Origin: Lutjanus erythropterus | Lineage: Eukaryota > Chordata > Actinopteri > Lutjaniformes > Lutjanidae | NCBI GenBank assembly: GCA_020091685.1 | Contig: CM034599.1 | Coordinates: forward strand, 5,922,836 to 5,986,835 | DNA: 64,000 bases | Direction: 5' to 3' | Part shown: positions 38,521 to 49,754 of the stretch, one piece after another | Layout: every line of letters starts with the position of its first letter | Position numbering within the stretch: position 1 is the first letter of the stretch | Notes under the pieces: model-generated | What the model was told of the DNA's origin: nothing | The model's input: only the letters and a program-made list of their open reading frames with translations | The model's database searches: none | Program-made: the position numbers and the translations under genes

Positions 38521-38860
38521 GTTTCCAGGAACATACACAACACCGGAAACTTCGCGGCTTCTCGCGAGGACACAGACAACGGGGGCTGTTGTCGCGGGTC
38601 GTGTCTAGAAGGGAACCCCAGACCCGTGCAAGATCTCGCGAGAGTGGTAATTTCAACCCAAACCATGATCTTTCCTTAACCCCAGCCGAGGGTTTTCTGC
38701 CTCCTCATCCGCCCAGATTTAACCACAGCGTTTTCACATTATAAGGCATAATTCGTTTCTACAATAAAGCGCAATGTAAAAATAACGCGTACAAATATCG
38801 CGAGAGTTTTGAAAATCAAGGGTTCCGTTTTTGACACGGCCGTTGTCGCGACATAGCCGC
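38521..38860 (-). promoter_or_regulatory. rictor CpG-rich promoter with TCTCGCGAGA-type elements
   Basis: CG-rich, TATA-less sequence upstream of the rictor ATG. An exact palindrome TCTCGCGAGA lies at 38634-38643, with one-mismatch copies at 38560-38569 (TCTCGCGAGG) and 38796-38805 (TATCGCGAGA). A GTCGCGAC palindrome is at 38844-38851. The motif is a known initiator-like element of vertebrate CpG-island promoters, bound by BANP. Confidence 0.7.
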
Positions 38861-39754
38861 AGCAGACCTCCCACAGACCTGAGATCAGCTGGATCCTCCT
38901 TAATCTCCCTCTAATCTTATCAGGGATAAAAACATACATCTGACCTGGCGACAGTATTATGGTCTGTTAGGAGGGAGATGTCTGACAGCATGAAATTTAT
39001 TATGTTTTTTTATACAAATGTAATTTTCATAACACCACACTGGATTTTAATACATTTCTGAAAGAGTTGTCTATTTAGGTTCACTGAAGTTTATTTGATC
39101 CAGGAAAGCCCCCTTTTTACGCAAATATTTCTCAGTTTTATCATTTAATCAGACCCCAGACAGACAATGACATAGATCTATTTTACATTTTATTTGATAT
39201 ATTTTAACTTTTGATTTTCTTACTTTGTGTGATTTTTGTGCTTGTAATTTTTAAATTTATCATGATTGTATTTGGTTACCTTAAAGTGTATTTTTTTGGT
39301 CGTTACTAAGCATTGAATTTGTATCCTACATTTAAAAAAACATAAGAATTTTTTTGTCTCAAAAATACCATTGTCATTTAAAATAGAATTTAATAGACCT
39401 AGAGGTCAAAATAGGTTGCTAAATTAGCGTCATCACACCCAAACATGAATTTATGGCTCTTTATTGTTGATCAAAAAAGTCACAATAATTCTAACAGTAA
39501 ATCTATACATCAATAAACATAAACATGCTTAAAGTTCATCTGATTACACATTACAAGATAAACAGGATTTGTCCATTTTAGAAAAGCATGTCACCATCAG
39601 TTTGGTGGCAGTTACAACGTGTTGCAACATTACATTGACCAGTATCATGTATTACTTTAATCATAAATCATATAATGTGATTTCATTAACAGTGTACAAA
39701 CACTGAATACTGCTGCACAACACTGAAATGTTCCAGGATTCTGATCCGCACTCT
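38861..39754. other. Intergenic region and fyb 3' UTR
   Basis: A+T-rich sequence between the rictor promoter and the fyb stop. A reverse-strand AATAAA (plus TTTATT, 39460-39465) would end the fyb transcript about 290 nt past its stop. Nothing coding seen. Confidence 0.55.
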
Positions 39755-41807
39755 TCACATTTTCACGTTTTCATAGATAGAATCTGTGGGGAAAAAAAGG
39801 AAAACATTTAAATTAGTTCAAATTTTTTTCCCATTGAATCCTAATAAATATCTGGTCTGCAGTGGTGGGAGACATACTCAGAGCCTTTGCTTGAGTGAAA
39901 ATAGAAATACCACAATACAGTGGCAGACTCAGGCTGTCTGAGGTGCAGGGGCAAGAAGTAAAAATGGCACCAGCGTGGTGAAAAGCATGATACATTTAAG
40001 GTGAAACAGTTCAAATTCCTGGGTTAGATTAAAATTGTTTCATTGCACAACAGCTTACTCAACTCTGTAATAAAAACACACAGGGAACTATTTAACCATT
40101 TAAAGGCACATGTAATTTTCTAGCATGTATGGCTGCCAATATGGCTCTGCGTTGCATTTTCTCCCCTGGAAGGTTAGTTTACCACAATTAATCCACTGAA
40201 AAGGCGCTGGAGGGCACTTTATCATATTTTGTCCACTGAAGGGAGCACTCTGTCACATTTATCTACCACAGGGGCATCCAAAAGGGCACTTTTGTGTTGT
40301 TGTTGTTTTGTTAATATGTGGCCCTCTGGTGCCCCATGAGTCTACCAGCATAAATCTGGAGTAATTAGTGACAAATAAAATGTAGTGGAATAAAAGTATG
40401 ATATGTATGTGTGTGCCACTGCTGCTGGCCTGTTAAGATTATATTTCGAGTTACCAGAACGTACCTTCTTTGATGTCATCACAGTAAATATCATACCTGT
40501 GTAAAATAATAATAATAAGATAATATATCATACAGATCATACTGTGTGGCAGCCTGATGTCTATCTGTAATAAGCTAAAGGTAAAAAAAAAAAACTGTTA
40601 CTAAGAATTTCACTGTCTAGCTGTCTTTAAGACAAACTGCGAGTGTAAATATTCTGAAATATAATGAAAATCATTGACATTATACCCATCAGAAAACGGT
40701 GGATGATTCTGGGAACTGACATTATCATAAGCATCACCTGTGAGAACAAAAACAATTACATTTAGTATTTAGTGTCTCCACAGTGGTTTGTATGTACAGT
40801 AAGCGCCAAAAATATAAGAAAAAATTACTTTCATCTGTTGCTGGTTGTGTCAGAGGAGAAACTCTGATGGGAAAAGAGAAACAGCATCATGATGATGTAA
40901 TACAGTGACCTGAAGGCTGTATATTTTAAAGTTTTAAATAAAGTTAATAGACAGGATAAACACTTTCAAAAAAGGGGTTGTCTTTACTGAAACATTACCT
41001 GTTTTATGACTTAACAAAAAGTGAACATTATAGATTCAAAAGGTATTTGTGGAGGTATTATGTTGAATTAAATTACAGATTTTCAAGGTTGTAAAACCAA
41101 CATGGCAGCAGTTTATGATGTTTGCAATAATTGTATTAACCAGTAGGAGTCACCCATACATAATCTACATTTTGTCAGATATTTGAGAAAAAAAAAAAAA
41201 ATCCTAAGTGACTTGTATTGTAGTAAAGAGCTGTAAACACTAAAGTATTCATTTAATTTAGTTTCTGTCTGTATATTAATTTCACCAATGGTGGAGGAAG
41301 TATTCAGAACATCTACTTAAGTAAAAGCACTAATACTAAATCATATAATAAAAATAATATTGAAAAAAAATGAAGTCATTGAAATAATCTCCACATTTGA
41401 GAAGCTGGAACCAAACCAAAAAAGCTAATTAATTTTCTGTCAAATCGTATCAGCTGTACTTGTACATAATCATATGTTTTGAGTGTAAAAATGTCTTTGT
41501 AGTAGAAAGTGAAGGTTTTTGGTTAAACACTGACCTCTTCTGTCTTCTATATCATTATCATCTACTTTAAATTTACCCACTGCGAGTGGAGTGACCCAAT
41601 CTGACCCATCCATTCAAACAAATACAAAAAGAGTACAACCTTGTGTCTGGATTATCCACATCGTCATAAACATGATTCTCCCAAACTGTTTTTAAAAAAA
41701 GGTAGAAAAAATGTGAAGAGAGATTATTATTATTTTAATACTGTCATATTTAAACAAACTAAATTAAGAAAAAGCAAAATAACTTACAATTTTGTACAGC
41801 AAGCCCA
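39755..41807 (-). CDS. fyb1: fyb exons 10-15: micro-exons carrying tyrosine motifs
   Basis: Six exons of 20, 46, 35, 52, 32 and 29 nt (41788-41807, 41640-41685, 40829-40863, 40686-40737, 40465-40496, 39755-39783). Four carry a tyrosine motif: NHVYDDVDN, DAYDNV, YDIYCDDI and SIYENV. Junctions alternate between phases 1 and 2, and the chained frame stays open to TGA at 39755-39757. The 20-nt exon is the least certain, being supported only by tagged splice motifs and frame. Confidence 0.72.
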
Positions 41808-44800
41808 CTAAAAGGATAGAAACCATTAAATCAGTAAGAGATCATAAAAATACATAACAAAAAAACAGATTTGTGTTTCAAGATGTTTATGCAGAGGCAT
41901 TTTGTACCTGCAAACCTCCTCTGGTGCCCCGATGTCATCATAGATATTTGTCTCTGCTGACCCCGGCTCTTCCTCCTCCTCCTCCTCCTCCTCCTCCTCC
42001 TTCTCCTCCTCCTCCTCCTCCTCCTCCTCCTCGGGTCCTGCATCCACAGACTCAGTGTTCACATCTGAAAGAACATTTAACGATATACTGTTAGTAATAA
42101 GGGTTCCAAAAGGGTTCCACCTGAAGGGCTGAGGTTCTTCTTCAGTTCTTCTTCAGTCTCACCTCGATTCAGAGACCAGTCCGGTTTTCCTTTTCCCTTC
42201 ATGATTACTTGAATAGGTCCTTTAATCTAATAGAGGATGAGAAGATGTCAGTAATGAGTCAGTCATGGGACAGTTCACCCCAACATAAGAAATACATGGT
42301 TTTTTTTTTCTCTGGTGTTATTTATTCAGATAATTTGGGTGTGAATTGCTACATTTTCAGCTGATGTCTGCCTTCTTTATAAAAAGTGCAGACATTCTGT
42401 ATTCAAGTATAAGTACAGATACTTGTGTGAAAAAAGACTCTAGTTCCTTTACTCAAGTAAATGTTTATAGCAAATATTTCTGTACAACTGAATTTATATA
42501 ATTTTCTTCTTGTTTCACGTCATGTTATGTCTTCTTACTTCCTTTTCATCTTGTTACATCTTTCATGTTGTTTTGTTCTTGCTACATCTTTTCACATAAT
42601 TTTTGTCTTGTTACGTCTGTTGTTTTCATCTTGTAACATGTTTTACATTTTGCCTTGTTACATATTTTATGTAAATTTTGTTACACCTTCTTATATTGTT
42701 ATCGTCTTCTTACGTCCTGTTACATTTTACGTAATTTTCATCTTATTGCGTCTCTTTTTTTTGGGTGCTTTGAGCACAAAACAATCTAGATGGATAAAAA
42801 GTACTACAGGTATGAGGAAAAGTATGTATTTTTTTTATTTTGGGGTGAACTGTCCCTTTAAGGTGTTTGAGGTTTGTTCTGCACAATGCATGAATTCAGC
42901 TATTCATTCAGGTATTGTATCTGAATGTGTTTTGTGTTTTTACCTTCTTCTTCTTTTCTTTTTGTTCTCTCTTCTTCTCTTTGGCTTTGGCTCTCTGTTG
43001 TTTCCATAGTTTTTTCTCCTCTTTCTTAGCTTTTATGTCTTTCCTTTTCATTTCCTTTGAGTTGATGGTTCCGTTTGGCTCCTGATTATCACAGTTATCA
43101 TCATATCAAACTGATATTAAACTGATATTTTTTTTGGCAGCAGGTATAAACTTTAAAAGTACTCACTGCCTGTTTCTCCTCTGCAACTTTGCCATAGATT
43201 GTGACCTCTTTTCCACTGTTACTCTCTTGATGTTTTTTTAATTTCTCTGCTTGTTCCAGCCTTTAGAAAGATATATATATATATATAACAGTTAGTTCCA
43301 ACGAAAGTAATTTGATTGGACAATAGACATTCCATGAGTGCTGATACAAAGTATAACAGCACTCAGACTTGTAACTACATGTATCACTCCACTTTACAGG
43401 TGTTCTAATAACCATTACATCAACATTATTGACTAAATGAACAAGATCGTTCCCTGAACAGTTTTCATGATCTGCAAATGGACTCATTAGTAGTTTAGCT
43501 TCTCAAATTAACCTAAATCATACACCTGATATTATAAAATCCTGTGGTTGATTTGTTTACTTTCAGACAACAAACAAATTGCACCAAACTGCACTGTTGT
43601 ATAAAAGCAATGTCACACTCAAGGTTGTGCTCTTGTACTGAATAACCAGCATGCTCTTAGAAACAAGGGTTCTAAAAGGGTTTTTCTCAAGGTTCTATCC
43701 AGCCCTGTTTACTTCTGAAGAACCCCTCTTTGAACAAAGGGTTCTTTGTAAGACTAAGGGTTCCATTAAGAAAACTTTTCATCCAAAGAACTCTTTTGGG
43801 AAAGCGGGAGTTCGTCAAGGGTTGTTGAAATTCTTGAAGAACTCTTTTGTCAAGGGTTTGTCAAGGGTTCATTGTATCATAACACAAAAAGGTTCTCACT
43901 GGAACACCCTGAGACATGAAAGTGTTCCTGTTCCAGGTTCAACCATGGCACCACAGTAAAGTACACTGTAGAACTTCTCATAAGGGGTTCTTAATGTTGG
44001 GTTCTAGGCAGGACTTTCTGAAAGGTTCCAAGTGCCTTTAGAAAAGGTTCTGCTAAGAACCAAAAGGGGTTCTTCTTTGGGGACATGTCAAAGAGCCCTT
44101 AATGGTTCTAGTTAGCAGTTTTATTTCTAAGAGTGCTGATATTTAGTACAACAGCACTCCCTCTCAGTTGATATTGCTTTAAGATATTGGATGTATACAG
44201 AACAATACTCATCTTATTCCTGCCTGAATCTTACCATCTGTCATCAAGTTCTTCGTACATGTCTTCACCCAAATCTGTCTGTTGAGGCAATAAAAGATCA
44301 AACCAATGAAGACTAAAAACCAGCATAAATATTATTTCTTCATGGCACTGATCACCTTGAGATTGTACAGAAATCTGCATTTGCTATTCTATTAATCCTA
44401 ATAGATTACCTCTCTTGCCATTGAAGGATGTTCTGTGAAGACAATGAAAGAAGCAATAAAGCAATCTTGTCTGTCAATATGATTTTATTTGCTTGTGTGA
44501 TTGATTAAAGGAACAGTTCACCCCCAGTTTTGGTGTGAGATGTAGAGTTTTGGAGATCAGCTGTAGAGATGTCTGCCTTCTCTTGAGTATTACTCAGCTT
44601 GTGTTGCTCAAAGGAACAAAAAACACATTGGAAACTTAACGGCAATGTCTCTTTCAAGAAATTACGACCAGGTTACTCAAGATAACTTCCGCACAGCGAT
44701 ATGGCTGGGAAGTGCAGGTCTGTAGTTACTACATGACAGTGCTCACAACAAGGTCTGTGGATGATCTTGAGTAACCAGGTCATGATTCCTGGAAAAAGAC

Positions 44801-46567
44801 ACAAGCTGAGTGCCATCTAGTTCCATTATCTCCAACAACTCACACCAAAACAATCTAGATGGAGAACTAGCACTACAGGTAAGAGGAAAAATATGTATTT
44901 TTGATTTTGTGGTGAACTGTCCCTTGTAATTAATGGTGGATTTATTTAGTAGAATTATATAAAATGAGGCATAACCTTTGGGAAGCGGCGGAGGGTTCAT
45001 GATGCCGACATCATCGTAGGTCTCATCTTCATCCATTTGTTGACTCCTTGATTATAGCCAGAAAGAGATTTTGTCAATTCAAAACACTTAATGAGCAGAG
45101 TGGTGCAGACACTGTCTTTGCAACTGTGCATAAGTAAAGTCTCATTTCTTGAAGGGTATTATTGAGATCAGTGAAGATCTGACAAACAGCTTCCTGTGTG
45201 AAGCAGTGGGCAAAGTGCTGAAACTGTGAAGCCTGAATCCACAGCAGATCAGTAGACCAGGTCCTCCAGAATTTCACAGGCTGTTTTGGGAATTGTCATG
45301 GTAGCTCTTCCAAAAATTGTGGTATTTTTTGTGTTGTGATGTTTGTGAGGCATTTTTTTTGCAATGAAATTGCAGGAGCAAGTGAAAATTGCAAAATTGC
45401 AATTTTTTATTTTGTATACTCTGTTCTGAGTGTTCGTAGTAACCTTACCAAAAAGGCTCAGGATGTTCAAAGTAATAAAATATATATTTTTTTGTAAATA
45501 TACACTTACTAACACTTATACATATTTCAAAAAGTTGGGACAGGACACTTACAAAGCAGCTGCATGGCTGGATGATGGGCACAGACGTAGAGGTGGAGGC
45601 GTCGGTGGAGGAGTAACATAACGTAATGTCGTCATCCCTGGTCCTGTCACACAAAAATAACATCTTTAATTTAATTTAATTTAAAAAAATATATAATTTA
45701 TCGATTACATTCAACATTCAGATAATGCCTATAGTTTAACATTACAATGTTTAAAGAAACAATAGTCATAGAATTATGATTTTCTGAAGTCAAACAGAAT
45801 TTAAACTGTTTCTCACTGTCTTTCAGAAATTTTATGTTCTTGATAAACTGATGGATATCAACTCTTGGAGGCCTGTTGGGTTTCGGTGGAGGGTTTCCAA
45901 GATCAAACACATCAGGAAGGTTTGTCCTCTTAGGAACAGACGGGTTGGTGTTCTCCCTTTGGACTTCATTCTGGGCTCCACATATTTTGATGTGGTTTGG
46001 TTTCTTTGGGAGTTTGGGGGCTTTAGTCCTTTCCGTCCCATCACTGGTATGAGTCAAACATTGCTCTTTATTTTGCTGTGCCAGAGACAGTTTGGTGATC
46101 TCGTGCACTTTGGGAATGTTGGATTCCTGCAGGGTTTCTGGTTTCAGAGTCATGGCAGCCTCATGTCTTCTAGAATTAATCCATGCCATATTGGTTGAAG
46201 CAGAAGAAACACTGCTTTTCCTGGGAACATCGGTATTTGGCTTCGCTCCAAATTTCATCACATTTTTCAGATGAGAAGGCGCAGAGGATCCAGAGACATC
46301 GGTGTGTGTCTGTCTTTTAGCAGATTTAAATAAATGTGCCACTCTCTGTGATGGTGGTGTCACATTTTGTGCACCATTAGCTGTGGTTCTTCCCTCAAAG
46401 ACGGGCTGGGGAAGATGAGAGCGTCTGGTTATGTTGTCTGCAAATGACATATTCCCCTCAAAGGCAGCTATTCTCGCTTGAACGGATACAGCACACACCT
46501 TTGGTTGGGGTTTTGGTTCATAAGAAGCATCCAGCACAGAGCTGCAACTTGTGTTGCACTGGGCCAT
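39755..46567 (-). CDS. fyb1: FYB/ADAP-type immune adaptor protein (15 coding exons)
   Basis: Cytosolic scaffold that links T-cell/phagocyte tyrosine kinases to integrin activation. Exons on the - strand: 45817-46567, 45553-45637 (upper end may be 45643), 44976-45046, 44410-44432, 44235-44278, 43167-43260, 42944-43081, 42163-42226, 41908-42064, 41788-41807, 41640-41685, 40829-40863, 40686-40737, 40465-40496, 39755-39783. They sum to 1641 nt (546 residues), in frame. Seen: N-terminal FEGNMSFADN-type repeats, proline-rich PPPKPNRPPR and TPPPTPPPLR, a Lys/Glu helix, then IKGPIQVIMKGKG, the start of a FYB SH3 fold. Tyrosine motifs: YDDVG, MYEEL, IYGKV, IYDDI, VYDDV, AYDNV, YDIY, IYENV. Ends DSIYENVKM. 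Synteny with rictor supports fyb1. The usual hSH3 folds were not found. Confidence 0.8.
39860..41345. repeat. Scattered tacttaagta-type repeat fragments in fyb introns
   Basis: ggtgggagacatactcagag at 39863 and ggtggaggaagtattcagaa at 41290 (then cttaagtaaaagcactaata) are pieces of one dispersed fish repeat. Related words occur at 42390-42465 and 54310-54410. The introns 39784-40464 and 40864-41639 otherwise hold nothing recognisable. Confidence 0.55.
41908..42064 (-). CDS. fyb1: fyb exon 9: glutamate tract and IYDDI motif
   Basis: 157-nt exon (phase 1 to 2). A nearly pure GAG microsatellite (plus-strand TCC, 41970-42032) encodes about 20 Glu with one Lys. It is followed by PGSAETNIYDDIGAPEEV, a tyrosine motif of the type bound by SH2 adaptors. 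It is joined to the exon at 42163-42226, in which the SH3-like GPIQVI strand begins, by an intron of only 98 nt. Confidence 0.8.
42267..42860. mobile_element. MITE with gggacagttcacccc termini, second copy
   Basis: Inverted termini gggacagttcaccccaac (42267) and tttggggtgaactgtccctt (about 42840-42858), with inner words gatgtctgccttct and acaatctagatgg shared with 44507-44926. Confidence 0.75.
42500..42770 (+). repeat. ttcatcttgttacgtc minisatellite
   Basis: Roughly 10-12 imperfect units of 20-26 bases (tttcatcttgttacatct, tttgtcttgttacgtct, tttcatcttgtaacatg). Same word family as 3765-3965 in the npc1l1 intron. It interrupts the MITE at 42267-42860. Confidence 0.7.
43267..43288. repeat. (AT)n microsatellite
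   Basis: Short AT run just upstream of fyb exon 6 on the - strand, near its splice acceptor. Confidence 0.85.
43640..44145. repeat. Degenerate aagggttct repeat in fyb intron
   Basis: More than fifteen gggttct/ggttct/agaacc words (for example aaagggttctttg, aagaacccctc, caaggttctatcc, aaggttccaag) spaced 15-35 bases over ~500 bp. Same word family as 52760-53660. Open frames across it are repeat translations. Confidence 0.75.
44507..44926. mobile_element. MITE with gggacagttcacccc termini, most complete copy
   Basis: The left end aaaggaacagttcaccccca and right end ttttgtggtgaactgtccctt are inverted. The interior is partly palindromic: aagataacttccgcacagcg is flanked by ggttactcaagat and atcttgagtaacc. 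It lies in the fyb intron between exons 3 and 4. Confidence 0.8.
45047..45552 (-). other. fyb intron 2 (506 bp)
   Basis: Intron with a short aaagttgggaca patch at about 45528-45540, a word of a dispersed fish repeat also at 54411. Open frames on the - strand here do not resemble fyb or another family I know. Confidence 0.6.
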
Positions 46568-48222
46568 GAATCCCCAAGTTTACCACTTTCTTTCCTATAT
46601 GAAGAAGAAAATGAAGAAATTCCTTTAGTTTAGCTCAGAAAATCTTTGTGCTCGTCTTCACTTTTTAAAATTTTGCCTCATATTTGTGCATGAAAAAAAA
46701 CCCAGATTATTGTGTAAAAAGCATAAAACATAAATAACGTTTCATGCACATTTTAAGTAATTTAAGTCAAACTTTATTTCAGACTTGCAAGAGTAAAAAG
46801 ACATGCAAGATAAAACCAGAGTATTATTCAATTTAAGTCAGGGGTCTTGAATGTTTTTCAGGCTACCTTCAGGAGACCTTCTTGATTTTAAAGGGTGAAA
46901 GAAAACCTTTTAAAATAATAATAGGCTTGGGATAATAATACAGCTAATTGGCCAGTGTGATTCAACAACACATAGCTTTGCTGTTATGAATAGGTGCTGC
47001 AAAGGGATTTAGTAGGTTAGATAGCTCACTCGATTGCATGATGATTCATAGCCTTTTGTCAATGTTTGGGAATTATTTTATAAATTGGCTTATTGCTAAC
47101 AGCGTGTTGGATTCACGATAATGATTCAAACTTTCAAAAAATGATCAAACAATAATTTGGCAGCTCCCTTGAGGACTAAATCAGATTATCTCGCCAGTGG
47201 TTTCTGAGCCTGGATGAATACCAAGAGCAGCTCTTCCTGGTTAAGGCCTCCATGATGTGAGTGCCTCACAAACAGCTGACCGGCACTATGCCAGAAATAA
47301 ATAATGAACATTTTACATCAACAGAACACATACTGAACTCGTGAAGCAACATATTGACCTGAGTGTATAGTTTACAACACAGTCTATAAAAATCTGTCAC
47401 CATTCAGATCAGCAGTCAGAAAATGGCTGAGGTATTTTGTTCCCTTGAATGTCATGAGAGGAATATTGCAGAGTGAAACATGGGCAAAGCTAATCTCCTG
47501 TCCTCTCTGCTTCTGACAGTCATGACATTACTATATTTGTCACTACATCTAATGTTATCATCATTAAACCTGGAATAACTGCTGCTGCTCAGCTCTATAT
47601 AGACTAATAATTACCAGGTGAACCACACATGTAAGAAGACACCCTCATTTTTCATAATTAATTCTGTCAAAGGTATTGGGTGCATCAATAAAACAAAACA
47701 GTGGGTCACACTTCACTTTGCAGTGCGCCAGTGAGCCGTACTTCATGTCAAACTAGATGAAAACGAGGAATAATGTTCATTAGACAGTGTTAGACCCTTT
47801 ATTGTTATTATTATTATATATAATTAGGGACACATGACAACAGAACTGTACTGTAAACTTTAGCGAAATTACATATCTGTTACTTTCCCTTTTAAAAATA
47901 ATGTGTGAATCAGAGATACCAAGTAGTTTACAGTAATGTGTCCATTGTTACCCTCTAATAAAGTCTAATAATGGTCTAATAAAGGGTCTACTGCTGTCAA
48001 ATTAAGAACACATTGTTTAAAGTTTTGTATAATACAAAAAACAGCCTGTTACATCCTATTCAGGATGTAAAATAAAGTATGAGCATGATGGTGGAATTTT
48101 CGCTTCCATATTTAGCAGCTATTTCCTTTAGAGCATCAGTACATGTTTTCTTTTTAAGACAAACTGATTATCAGTGGCTCATTTTAAAAGATGAGAGAGC
48201 TATGAAGGAAGTAACCACTCAC

Positions 48223-48320
48223 CTGTCCAGTCCTGTGTGTGTCTGTGCAGCTAGAGACTGTGTGATACAGCTGTTCACCCAAGAAAAATGCTCCACCTAT
48301 AAAGGAAGTACTTGACTGAA
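48223..48320 (-). other. Candidate 5' non-coding exon of fyb
   Basis: On the - strand, CTGGACAG|GTGAGT at 48222/48223 is a strong splice donor, and an acceptor (catatag) sits just upstream of the fyb ATG exon at 46595. A non-coding first exon ending at 48223 would explain both. Its 5' limit is unknown. The 1.6 kb between (46595-48222) shows no coding exon. Confidence 0.4.
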
Positions 48321-49754
48321 GTGCTGTCAGCTTAGTTGAATATTAAAACCCACAGACCCACCTGCTGATTAGCACGTAAACTAAATATATAATATAAATA
48401 TAATGAATGATTCAATAATTTATCATGAAATAAACTTTGGCAGTCGCTGGGAATTTGTTAGAGCACATATCTTGAAAATATACAAACCTTTGACCATAAT
48501 TCAGAGCAACCAATCATTAATAAAGACAGTGTAAAAGAAGATGCTGAGATCCAAATATAGAGAATAAAAGTCATATAATGTTAATGGTGAACTAGATAAC
48601 TGAAACCCTGAGACATTTCAGCATAAGCATGATACAATAGGCACAATTCTGTCCTTTAAACTTTAATTTATTGAGAAATTAAAAACATTATTTGGAATAT
48701 ATAGTATATATGTTTATCAAAGTCAATACAGTCAATAAAGAAAGTTATTTTTCTATGGAGTGGATTAAAACTATTCCATTTAAAGCTACTGAAATGAACT
48801 TTCATATTGTGTTGATTTTGGTAGACTCTGCGGACAGGAGCGGTGGTGTTTCCTCTGCACAAAATATGTCAAAAATAAAATTATCTAAATAAAAATCCCT
48901 GCCCTTCTTCCTTTTAACTGTCTAACATGCAACTCCCTGTAACTTGCCTGGGAAAATGTAAACTCAGGCTAATTTCACCCGATTTCATGGAGAATTTTCT
49001 CTCATTGTGGTCTTATTTGCTTACGTAGATCAAATAGAGACATCAATATTAAATTAAGACTGCTCCATAACTAGTTAAAAACTTCTTGTAGCAGCATTAA
49101 TAAAAAGATCTGGAGCACAAAACAAAAACATTTGAGCTCTTTTTGCCCTGATATTCAGTACACATTGCACCTGGGGCATATGGTTTAACTTAAGACCACA
49201 GCTTGTCTGAGTGACGACCTACATTAACACTCATGTACTAATGTTTATTACCCAGAAATAGTTAAATGTGTCACACCTTGTACATTAAAACCGCAATTTG
49301 TCCTGGGTTGGAGGAAATCATCACGGTGTTAAAAAAAAAAAAAAAGTCATTTTGCACCATTGCAAGTTCTTATCTCTAACAGGAAGGGACTGTACGGTGA
49401 CAAACACATAATTAGCAACTGGGAAAACACTTTCTGTATGAATGTTGCCATCTGATAAGAAAATTTGTATTTTTAGCTGTCAGTGTTTTGATACAAGCCT
49501 CTACACTTAATTGTAGATAGCTTGTTGTGATGCTGTGTAAATCATTGGTCAGCTACAGACTACATAGACTATAAGCACTGCAGCTCACTGTGATTTTGGG
49601 ACTGAGGTTGTAAAAACAAATCAAGCAGTTAAAAGCTATGTGCCGGCATGGACATAAAGAACAATCATTATTTCAGTCTCTACACAGAGCAGTAAAACTA
49701 TATATTTGAAGTCCAGACAGTCATACATGTTGGGGTTCCTTCTTCAGGACTCTT
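48321..49754. other. fyb upstream / c5orf34 downstream region
   Basis: A+T-rich, without a recognisable gene. A reverse-strand AATAAA (plus TTTATT, 49244-49249) is a candidate poly(A) signal for the c5orf34 homologue, about 510 nt past its stop. Confidence 0.5.

Larger units (their letters stand above)
42227..42943 (-). other. fyb intron 7 with MITE and minisatellite
   Basis: Contains a gggacagttcacccc-type MITE (42267-42860) interrupted by a ttcatcttgttacgtc minisatellite (about 42500-42770). The 182-codon open frame at 42461-43009 on the + strand is a translation of this repeat. Confidence 0.75.

Noticed and set aside
41831-42043. Arg-rich and Pro-rich frames beside the fyb Glu tract
   Set aside because: Shifted or antisense readings of the GAG repeat; the Glu frame is the one continuous with neighbouring exons.
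42461-43009. 182-codon hydrophobic open frame on the + strand
   Set aside because: It translates the ttcatcttgttacgtc minisatellite and reads antisense through a real fyb exon (42944-43081).
43651-43959. 102-codon open frame on the + strand
   Set aside because: Lies within the degenerate aagggttct repeat and has no family resemblance.
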